From: Flavobacteriaceae bacterium
GTDB taxonomy: Bacteria; Bacteroidota; Bacteroidia; Flavobacteriales; Flavobacteriaceae
Reading direction: 5' to 3'
Assembly (NCBI GenBank): GCA_013042625.1
Contig: JABDPU010000250.1
Location: 1 to 36,089, forward strand
Length of the DNA: 36,089 bases
The notes under the pieces were generated by a model, which saw nothing but the letters and a program-made list of their open reading frames with translations, made no database searches and was not told where the DNA came from. Made by a program: the position numbers and the translations under genes. Of this stretch, positions 27,401 through 34,787 are shown piece by piece. Every line of letters begins with the position of its first letter. The first letter of the stretch is position 1.

Positions 27401-27900
27401 TCAACCATAAGATCAAAAACACATGGTTGATCAATACGCTAGCTTCTTTCGACTTCAATAGGAGTCGTAGTGAGAACTTCACTAGTAAAAATTTTGATTT
27501 AGAGGGTATTCGCATAGGTCCGAAGGTCTCCTATTTGTTAAACGACCGAATTCGTTTTGACCTCTTTTACCAATTGAGTGAGAAGGACAATATCATTGGG
27601 AACATGGAGAGTTTAACTCAACAAAAATATGGGGCGTCATTCCAATTTTCCAGTAACCAAAAGGCAGCAATAAACGGGGAATTCAATTATTTCTCCAACA
27701 AATTCGCAGGTAATTCTAATTCACCTGTTGCATACCAGATGCTGGAAGGCCTTCAACCAGGCACTAACTTCACCTGGAGTTTAATCGCCCAAAAGAAGAT
27801 CACTAAATTCCTGGATTTGAACCTTAATTACTTCGGAAGAAAATCGGAATCAAGTCGGACCATCCATACCGGCAGCGTCCAGCTCAAGGCATACTTCTAA
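24496..27900 (+). CDS. Large predicted outer-membrane beta-barrel protein, uncharacterised, with SprA-reminiscent segment
   Basis: Signal peptide, long stretches of alternating amphipathic strands, C-terminal 'GSVQLKAYF' with terminal Phe. The segment 'GSISRGITIGNNQNSVLNSELDLQISGRLNDKVSLRASIQDANIPLQESGYSQRLDEFDQVFIEL' is SprA-like. Confidence 0.75.
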   Translation: MKIRLAFLFILLCTLLSAQDKSNYKTIRVAVNDSIQIDSVSINPGRFQLRDISGFVIDSSKYTVDFKKSILIFRELPVSDSLIIDYLKYPDFITKTYSRLDPELILSDTKDLNTLYRLSQSNQERSFTPFEGLTTTGSISRGITIGNNQNSVLNSELDLQISGRLNDKVSLRASIQDANIPLQESGYSQRLDEFDQVFIELFSENWNIRAGDIDLVNPESYFAKFSKRVQGLQVQAKLNHPESETHLFASGALVRGQFARSQFTAQEGNQGPYKLRGNNNELFVLIVSGSESVYVNGVLVERGENKDYIIDYNAGEIIFNSTFPITSEMRITVDYQFSERNYSRLVAFGGARYKSDSFHIGVSVYNENDAKNQPLQQNLSSEQVQILGDAGDDMTQMTAPSAIPESFNENRILYKKELINGVEAFVFSNDPNDELFSVKFSLIGDLQGNYIVSNTNAINTIFEYVEPINGVPQGNYEPIVQLIAPTKLQMIVINGGYTPSDKTNISFELSGSNNDLNLFSNLDDGDNNGFAAHLSFDQNIIRKDSSWTFSALGKADYIDDRFATIERLYNPEFNRDWNLDQPTGDQRFITAGMNLQHPEKGIANYSYQNLNYSGDFNGNKHNGLVDLKLNRLSVYSNSSALSTSSMRTTSQFVRSFNRLVYAHKKGWIGGKFAMEDNEQRDVESDTLTPLSQRFSSYELFTGIGDSTNIYVEVGYKTRLNDSLRNNVVERVNTSNTYFLRSRLIKNQKTNLALFLNYRDLKFSDDRDNENSLNSRLQFSQNLLNQLIQFNTVFETNSGTLPQQEFTYVEVEAGQGAYTWIDYNENGIQELEEFEIAQFQDQGSYIRVLLPNQVFIKTHQNRFSQNLTINPQRLANQGSKPPSFWSKLYNQTSYLIDRKVRRDGNNFNLNPFDSDADDLLGLQQNFRNTLFFNRGKQRYTTSYSFITTKSRSVLSVGFIENSIRSHQIDFNHKIKNTWLINTLASFDFNRSRSENFTSKNFDLEGIRIGPKVSYLLNDRIRFDLFYQLSEKDNIIGNMESLTQQKYGASFQFSSNQKAAINGEFNYFSNKFAGNSNSPVAYQMLEGLQPGTNFTWSLIAQKKITKFLDLNLNYFGRKSESSRTIHTGSVQLKAYF

Positions 27901-27949
27901 TATAAAGCGGTATATTTTTTGTATTTTCAATTTCAATAATACTTAAACT

Positions 27950-28312
27950 ATGGAATTGCTGATAAAATCATTTCTATTATGGTCTCTCGTATTGATCTCG
28001 GGTTGCAATGCAGCCAAGGAAGTGACTGATGAACAACAGAACAGACAACAAATGACAGAACAGAATACTAAAGACTACAGCTCCGAGGGGTTCTCCAAAA
28101 TAATCATGGTACGTTTGGAAGAAAGTGAATGCCCCTTTGTAATGGTGCTTGAAGAGAGTAAAGAACGGCTTGACCCTTTGAACCTGGATGAAGGAAAATT
28201 TAGTGAATTAAAGAACGCTGAGCAAGAGGCATGGATAAAATTCAGAAGGCTTCGCCGAACCAGTCGCTGTCCAAACACCTCTCCTGTTCAATTACTGGAA
28301 ATCAAAAACTAA
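27950..28312 (+). CDS. Small conserved-type lipoprotein
   Basis: Lipobox LVLISGCNA, 120 aa, promoter-like TATTTTTTG upstream. Confidence 0.65.
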   Translation: MELLIKSFLLWSLVLISGCNAAKEVTDEQQNRQQMTEQNTKDYSSEGFSKIIMVRLEESECPFVMVLEESKERLDPLNLDEGKFSELKNAEQEAWIKFRRLRRTSRCPNTSPVQLLEIKN

Positions 28313-28324
28313 ATAGGATCTAAT

Positions 28325-28356
28325 AAAAAACCCCGGTTTTTGGCCGGGGTTTTTTA
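28325..28356. terminator. Bidirectional intrinsic terminator
   Basis: AAAAAACCCCGGtttttggCCGGGGTTTTTT between convergent genes. Confidence 0.9.
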
Positions 28357-28373
28357 TTATTTAAGCTCAAGGT

Positions 28374-31322
28374 TTATTTAACAATAATACGCTTGATATT
28401 ACTTTGATTGTTATTGCCTATTTTGACAAAATACATGCCGGCTGCAACGTATGACATATCCAACCTGTGCTCATATCCATTTCCGCTCTCATTTTCAAGA
28501 GATTTGTAGTAAATGGTCTGTCCGAGAACATTTTGAACCGTTAGTTGAAGGCGTTCATTGATTGAAGATGTTGGTAACTTAACAAGGAACTGATTGTCTT
28601 CCTCATAGATAATGGTTATACCCTCTTCAATAAGTGGATCATCAACAGAAAGGTTTGTATTACTACACAGTTGAAGCGTCCAGCCCAGGAATGTTCCGCC
28701 GTCAAAATTGGCGTCATCCAGAATCTCAAGGGTCCAATCCCCAATAGATTGTAAGCCATCGAATGCCGATAAGCTCTCCTGCGGAATAAAGGATCCGGTG
28801 AAAGGTCCTGTTCCGGAGGAAATTGGAGTTGATGCTTCATCATCAAACACAGTATTCGTCATATTATCTGAACTGGATCCTACATCCTGGCACAAATAAA
28901 TTGCAGGTGATCCTCCAGGTCCGATCAATCGTATTTCAAGATCTGCATTCCAGGTATGCACTAAATCGATGGTAACATTTACATCATTGATCACAAAATC
29001 ATCTGTATAAGTTACTACAGAATTGGTGAAGCTTCCTGCATCCGGGCCAATAGGTTGAGATGTAGTATTAGATTGTGACTGGCAAGACACATTTGTCACG
29101 TCAGTTGAAGTTGAATCATTGGCATTATCGCTATCTGCACCTAGTAAAGTGGTAGCAACAATATTATAGGTTGCAACACTTGATAAATTAGCAAGGGCGG
29201 TAAACGAATAAGAAAGTGTGCCTCCTGCTAAGACTGTAGCAACCACGGTTTCAACAACCGGGGTTCCGCCATCAATAGCATATTGAACATCAAAACCGGA
29301 TTGATCCTGGGTTCCAAAGTTCTCAATGGTAACCGTTACGGTTTCATTGCCTAGCCCCTCACCGCTAACAGGCGAGGTTATTTCAGTAACACCTATATCA
29401 TCAGCTAAAATATGGGTGACATCCTGGGACACACAATCATTACTATTATCTTCATCGGTGGTATAGTCTGTACAAGATGTTATAGAATAGGTCTGCCCTT
29501 GGGTAGAAAGATCTGCAGTTGCTGCAAAAACGTGCTGTGCCGTGGCACCGGCGGTTAATGTTCCGGCATAGGCTTCAGAAACCACTGTTCCACCATCTAC
29601 CTGGTAGGTTACATTAAATCCGGAAGCATCCAATTCTCCAAAATTTCTTACTGTAACCGTAATAGTCTCAGCATTAGAAAGTGCCCCATCTGTAGGTGTG
29701 TCAACACTAATAACCCCAACATCATTATTGAAATTTGGTGCCAGCTGGAAAACTCCGGCAACATTTTTACGGCCACTGGCCATGATCTCATTTACAAACC
29801 AAAATTTCTTATCGCCATCGGGGTCAATATCGATCTTACTATAATCACCATATCGATCAAAGGGTCCGGGAATATTTGCATCTCCAGCCTGGATAACTTG
29901 TTCGGCCACTGTCATCGTTCCGAGCGGATCTGATGCATATCGACCGGTATAATATGTCCCAACCACTACATTAGGATCGGCACTATTGGGGCTGGACATG
30001 GATGTATATCCCATCCCTATATTCCCCTGGACGTCAAATGTCAAACTCGAATTCCAGGCGTGTCGGTTATCAGGAGCGGTATATGTGCCTTCCTGGTAAA
30101 GTGTCCATGGCTGGTTATCGGCGGTTTGCCTTAACTCCACCCATCTGACCGCTGCCTGCTTTGCTACGGTTGGATCAACATCAACAACAAAACTAAATAA
30201 TGCCGAATTATGTGTTCCAAACTTTCTGAATTGCGCCTGGTTATATATTAAACCCTGCAAGGCATCAATAGCCTGCCCACCACCTGGTTGGGGAAGATTA
30301 GAAAAAGACCCCCCGTCAAATACATTCACAAAAGGTGCTAAAGGAATTTCCGTGGGTGCAGAAACATTGGATTGCATAGGATTACTCCAGTCAATATCAA
30401 CGGTCCAATATTTAATATGATCCTGGGTAATGCCACCTCCCCATGCGTCATCCTGAAGTGCAACAATTGTTGCCCCACCTAAAGCCGGATAAGGTCCGGC
30501 ACTCACACTAAGGGCATGCGGACTATGAAATCCGAAGGTTACAAGTCCTGTTAAATTAAAGGTAACTATCTGTGGTGTTGTTCCCGAAGCTGGTTCCGGA
30601 TCGATCATAGCATCTCTTTCAAAAATGTGAAAGAGACCTCCATTATTATCGGTCATATAATATCCATCACTCCATACCGACATTTTTTGATAATCGTTAA
30701 CGGAACCATAGGTATATACCGTCCAGGTATCATTAACTGGGTCCGGTCCGTCAGACACCGCTACCTGAACGCCAGCACCAAGGAGGGTAAGAACCCATTT
30801 ATCTGCTGCATCATCATAGGACGCCGTCAAATCACAGCAGCCTGATGAAGTGAATATATTTGTTTCGTCTAATTGGGCTGTTAACGGATTACCGCTTTTG
30901 TCAAAAATTCTGAATCCTGTATTGATCACCGCAAAATAATGGTTTGGCCCAACAGCTCCGGCCGGATCAGTGGGAGCCGAACTCGATGCCGCAGTTTCAA
31001 AAACAAATTCCGGCATTCGCGTCGGGATCGTATTTTTCAAACGATGAGGATTCTTAGCCAACGGATCGGGGCCTTTTGAACCTTTGCCAGGAATCATGTT
31101 TATTTTTGATTCCCGAACCCTTCCATCATCCATTTCCTTTAATGTATCAGATTCATCCAAAATAAGATTTGATCGGGACGACAAGGATGCAACATGTTCA
31201 ATTTTGTCCGGGTATTGAACCGAAACAGGGCTCAGGCCTTTCTTTTCAATCTCCTGACCATAGGTCAAATTATAAGTTAGAGCGAAAAGTAGGCAAAGTG
31301 CCCAGAGTAATTTTGATCTCAT
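28374..31322 (-). CDS. T9SS-secreted protein with CARDB-like repeats, proprotein-convertase P domain and type A sorting domain
   Basis: Signal peptide. Two related modules ('DVGVISVDTPTDGALSNAETITVTVRNFG' and 'DIGVTEITSPVSGEGLGNETVTVTIENFG'). P-domain 'VTIDLVHTWNADLEIRLIGPGG...SIGDWTLEILDDANFDGGTFLGWTLQLC'. C-terminal 'YVAAGMYFVKIGNNNQSNIKRIIVK'. Confidence 0.88.
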   Translation of the reverse strand: MRSKLLWALCLLFALTYNLTYGQEIEKKGLSPVSVQYPDKIEHVASLSSRSNLILDESDTLKEMDDGRVRESKINMIPGKGSKGPDPLAKNPHRLKNTIPTRMPEFVFETAASSSAPTDPAGAVGPNHYFAVINTGFRIFDKSGNPLTAQLDETNIFTSSGCCDLTASYDDAADKWVLTLLGAGVQVAVSDGPDPVNDTWTVYTYGSVNDYQKMSVWSDGYYMTDNNGGLFHIFERDAMIDPEPASGTTPQIVTFNLTGLVTFGFHSPHALSVSAGPYPALGGATIVALQDDAWGGGITQDHIKYWTVDIDWSNPMQSNVSAPTEIPLAPFVNVFDGGSFSNLPQPGGGQAIDALQGLIYNQAQFRKFGTHNSALFSFVVDVDPTVAKQAAVRWVELRQTADNQPWTLYQEGTYTAPDNRHAWNSSLTFDVQGNIGMGYTSMSSPNSADPNVVVGTYYTGRYASDPLGTMTVAEQVIQAGDANIPGPFDRYGDYSKIDIDPDGDKKFWFVNEIMASGRKNVAGVFQLAPNFNNDVGVISVDTPTDGALSNAETITVTVRNFGELDASGFNVTYQVDGGTVVSEAYAGTLTAGATAQHVFAATADLSTQGQTYSITSCTDYTTDEDNSNDCVSQDVTHILADDIGVTEITSPVSGEGLGNETVTVTIENFGTQDQSGFDVQYAIDGGTPVVETVVATVLAGGTLSYSFTALANLSSVATYNIVATTLLGADSDNANDSTSTDVTNVSCQSQSNTTSQPIGPDAGSFTNSVVTYTDDFVINDVNVTIDLVHTWNADLEIRLIGPGGSPAIYLCQDVGSSSDNMTNTVFDDEASTPISSGTGPFTGSFIPQESLSAFDGLQSIGDWTLEILDDANFDGGTFLGWTLQLCSNTNLSVDDPLIEEGITIIYEEDNQFLVKLPTSSINERLQLTVQNVLGQTIYYKSLENESGNGYEHRLDMSYVAAGMYFVKIGNNNQSNIKRIIVK

Positions 31323-31494
31323 AATAATTGATATTTCTTAGTTGTTAGTTTTTCCTTTATAAGGCTATTAAAAGTAATGCTTTTTTGAAAAACATTCGAA
31401 CATTGCACCAATTAATGGATGAACGACAATCGAAATGTATTGATTGTCAAACATTTCGGACAAATAATACTTAGAAACAGTAATAAAGCGGTAG

Positions 31495-33042
31495 TCAGGA
31501 TCGCATTCGCATCAGCCAGTTCTTGACCTCTACCTGATCCTTGATCAGGCCTTTTAACTGGGAAATGGGGACGCGTTTTTGTTCCATGGTATCTCGCTCA
31601 CGAATAGTCACGGTATGATCCTCCAAAGTATCATGATCTACAGTTATACAAAATGGAGTACCTGCTGCATCCTGACGACGGTAACGCCTACCAACTGCGT
31701 CCTTTTCGTCATATTGCACATTAAAATCCCATTTGAGGTCTTCCACAATTTTCCTTGCTATTTCAGGAAGGCCGTCCTTTTTCACAAGAGGAAGAATAGC
31801 CGCCTTTGTAGGCGCAATCACTGAAGGTAATTTTAGTACAACCCTGGTTGTCCCATTCTCCAGTTCTTCATTCTGCAAAGCGTTAGAGAATACAGCAAGA
31901 AACATCCTGTCAAGGCCAATTGAAGTTTCCAAAACATAAGGAACATAGCTTTTATTTTCCTCATGATCAAAATATTGAAGTTTTTTACCGGTATACTTTT
32001 CATGCTGGGCAAGATCGAAATCTGTGCGGGAATGAATTCCTTCGAGCTCTTTGAACCCAAAAGGAAACTTGAATTCTATATCAGTGGCCGCATCGGCATA
32101 ATGGGCTAATTTCTCATGATCATGAAAACGGTAATTCTCTTCTCCCAATCCGAGTGACAAATGCCATTTCATCCGTTCTTCCTTCCAATGCTCATACCAT
32201 TCTTTCTGGGTTCCCGGCTTAATAAAGAATTGCATCTCCATCTGCTCAAATTCCCTCATCCTGAAAATAAATTGTCGTGCAACGATCTCATTCCTGAAGG
32301 CCTTTCCTGTTTGTGCGATTCCAAAGGGAATTTTCATCCGCCCCGTTTTCTGAACATTGAGGAAATTGACGAAGATACCCTGGGCGGTTTCCGGCCTTAA
32401 ATAGAGATCCATGGCCGAATCGGCGCTGGCACCCAGTTTAGTGCCAAACATCAGGTTAAATTGTTTAACATCAGTCCAGTTCTTACTACCGGATAAAGGG
32501 CAAACAATTCCCAACTCTTCAATAAGGGCTTTTACGTCGGCAAGATCCTCATCCTCGAGCGATTTAGCCAACCGCTTTAAAATTATTTCTGATTTTTCCA
32601 TATAACCAACCACCCGTGGATTGGTCGTTACAAATTGTTCCTCATCAAAAGATTCGCCAAATCGTTTTCTTGCCTTCGCAATCTCCTTGTTGATCTTACC
32701 TTCAATCTTGGCCACATGGTCTTCAACCAACACATCGGCTCTATACCTTTTCTTAGAATCTTTATTATCGATCAGAGGATCATTAAACGCATCGACATGG
32801 CCAGAGGCTTTCCATGTTGTGGGGTGCATAAAGATGGCTGCATCTATTCCTACAATATTCTCATGCATTTGAACCATGGCTTTCCACCAATAATCCCTGA
32901 TATTGTTTTTTAGTTCAACACCGTTTTGCGCATAGTCATAAACAGCGCTTAAACCATCATAAATCTCACTGCTTTGAAATACATATCCATATTCCTTTGC
33001 ATGTGAAATAACTTTCTTGAATCGATCCTCCTGATTTGCCAT
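31495..33042 (-). CDS. glyS: Glycyl-tRNA synthetase (eukaryotic/archaeal-like alpha2 type)
   Basis: 'GYVFQSSEIYDGLSAVYDYAQNGVELKNNI', 'LRPETAQGIFVNF', 'AQTGKAFRNEI', 'REFEQMEMQFF'. Confidence 0.97.
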   Translation of the reverse strand: MANQEDRFKKVISHAKEYGYVFQSSEIYDGLSAVYDYAQNGVELKNNIRDYWWKAMVQMHENIVGIDAAIFMHPTTWKASGHVDAFNDPLIDNKDSKKRYRADVLVEDHVAKIEGKINKEIAKARKRFGESFDEEQFVTTNPRVVGYMEKSEIILKRLAKSLEDEDLADVKALIEELGIVCPLSGSKNWTDVKQFNLMFGTKLGASADSAMDLYLRPETAQGIFVNFLNVQKTGRMKIPFGIAQTGKAFRNEIVARQFIFRMREFEQMEMQFFIKPGTQKEWYEHWKEERMKWHLSLGLGEENYRFHDHEKLAHYADAATDIEFKFPFGFKELEGIHSRTDFDLAQHEKYTGKKLQYFDHEENKSYVPYVLETSIGLDRMFLAVFSNALQNEELENGTTRVVLKLPSVIAPTKAAILPLVKKDGLPEIARKIVEDLKWDFNVQYDEKDAVGRRYRRQDAAGTPFCITVDHDTLEDHTVTIRERDTMEQKRVPISQLKGLIKDQVEVKNWLMRMRS

Positions 33043-33104
33043 GCTGCAAAAATAAAAAACCGCTCAAAACAAATGGAGCGGGAAGGAGAAAATAATTTGA
33101 TGGA

Positions 33105-33977
33105 TTAATTAAGTTCTAATTGCGTTCCGCCCAAACGCCTCTCATTTTCGAAAACACTAACGAAGTACAGGCCTTTTTCAAATTCATCGGAACCCGGAAT
33201 TGCAGTACAAACTTCTGTGTTCTTATTAGCATAGTTCACAGAAATTTTGGCACTATAAATCAGGGAAAGGTCTCCAAATTCTATGGCACCCATATCATTG
33301 ATCACGTTGTTGTCTGGTCCAACAATCTGTATAAATAACTGTTTATTTCCCGGATTGACTAATGGATTCTCTCCCAGAACAAAGCACACTTCAATCTGAT
33401 CGGCTTTATTAGCCCGATCGGTTAGGACCAATTGGCCGTTACTATTTTCCCTGAACACTTTGGCGTGAAAAGAATTCGCATAAATTTTTGTTCCGGATTC
33501 CAGTAACTTATTCAGAAAACGGTTTTCAGAACGGAGTTGCTGGCTGAGTTTGGTTTGCCTGGTTAACTCATTGCTGATCTCGGAACGTTTATTTTCCAGA
33601 TCCGCAATTAAGAGATTTAAAGAATCGATCCCCAAGGTCTTGCTCTGCCTTTTTAGAAAAAGTAATTCAGACTGGACATGCGAGAGCAGGGCGACATCAG
33701 CCTTTATATCATTTAGGGAGTCTAATGCAGATTGTGCCCTGTCGAGCACAGTGTCGTATTGCAACCTTATGGAGTCATTCTCAAGTTCCAGAGCATCATA
33801 TTGTGAAATGAATGCGCTGAGTTCTTGCCGAAGGAGCTTTTTTTCCTGTTTTATAAAATCGGTGTCCGATTTTATATCACGATAATTAGCAAAACCAAAA
33901 GCTGCAAGAGCGATAATAGCAATTATCAAAGACCCTAAAGCTAATCTGTAGTTAAATTCCGAGGGATTAACTATCAT
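33105..33977 (-). CDS. Single-TM coiled-coil protein of unknown function
   Basis: N-terminal TM 'LALGSLIIAIIALAAFGFANY', coiled coil to about residue 160, C-terminal beta-rich domain. Confidence 0.7.
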   Translation of the reverse strand: MIVNPSEFNYRLALGSLIIAIIALAAFGFANYRDIKSDTDFIKQEKKLLRQELSAFISQYDALELENDSIRLQYDTVLDRAQSALDSLNDIKADVALLSHVQSELLFLKRQSKTLGIDSLNLLIADLENKRSEISNELTRQTKLSQQLRSENRFLNKLLESGTKIYANSFHAKVFRENSNGQLVLTDRANKADQIEVCFVLGENPLVNPGNKQLFIQIVGPDNNVINDMGAIEFGDLSLIYSAKISVNYANKNTEVCTAIPGSDEFEKGLYFVSVFENERRLGGTQLELN

Positions 33978-34020
33978 TTTACTCGGTGGGATGGATTAAT
34001 TAATACCACAAAATATGTAT

Positions 34021-34028
34021 TAAGTTTG
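34021..34028 (+). promoter_or_regulatory. Promoter -7 element (TAAGTTTG) for comF
   Basis: TAnnTTTG match about 25 nt upstream of a GTG start. Confidence 0.5.
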
Positions 34029-34052
34029 TTTCGAATAATTTTAATCGATGAA

Positions 34053-34733
34053 GTGATAAAAAACTTGTTAAACATATTTTTTCCAGAAATCTGCATGGCT
34101 TGCCATTCGGTTTTGAATGACAATGAAGTTCATTTTTGCACAGGTTGCCGGCATGAATTTCCAGTTATGAATCTGGATCGAGAGGGGCGCTCAATCATTG
34201 AAAAAGTATTCAGAGGCAGAATTCATTTGAAGTCGGCCGTGGCTCTGCTGCGATTTGAGAAAAAGGGCATTGTGCAGCAACTTTTACATAATCTGAAATA
34301 CAAGGGGCAGGAAGAAATCGGGACAGCTCTTGGTAAATGGTTAGGATCAGAACTCCAGGGAGATAATGGGTTTACTACGGTTGATGTGGTTTTACCAGTG
34401 CCGGTTCATAAATCAAAACTTAAAAAGCGAGGATACAACCAGGTTGATAGTTTTGGCCGCCAGCTTGCGCAAAAACTGAACGCTGAATATCTGGATGATA
34501 TCTTGATCAAGACTTCTGCAACAGCAACAAAGGTTTTCCAACGACGATTCAAACGCTGGCAAAATAATCATGAAGTTTTCGAACTGAATAATGCAGAGCG
34601 ACTTGTTGGCAAAAACATTTTGCTGGTTGATGATATTGTTACCACCGGGGCAACTATTGAACAATGTGCCCAAGTATTGAATTCTGTTCAAGACGCAAAA
34701 CTTTGCGTAGCTGCTATGGCAATAGCCGAATGA
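34053..34733 (+). CDS. ComF family protein (phosphoribosyltransferase-like)
   Basis: Zn-ribbon cysteines 'CMACHSVLNDNEVHFCTGC', PRPP motif 'ILLVDDIVTTGATIEQCAQVL', 'KKRGYNQVDSFGRQLA'. GTG start chosen because the track's TTG start overlaps the promoter element. Confidence 0.88.
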   Translation: MIKNLLNIFFPEICMACHSVLNDNEVHFCTGCRHEFPVMNLDREGRSIIEKVFRGRIHLKSAVALLRFEKKGIVQQLLHNLKYKGQEEIGTALGKWLGSELQGDNGFTTVDVVLPVPVHKSKLKKRGYNQVDSFGRQLAQKLNAEYLDDILIKTSATATKVFQRRFKRWQNNHEVFELNNAERLVGKNILLVDDIVTTGATIEQCAQVLNSVQDAKLCVAAMAIAE

Positions 34734-34787
34734 TTATTGCGTTTGGCTAAATATGTTATTACCTTGCGTAAAATTTGAGAACTAACG

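Noticed and set aside
32161-32913. Several plus-strand ORFs inside glyS
   Set aside because: Shadow ORFs antisense to a conserved tRNA synthetase.
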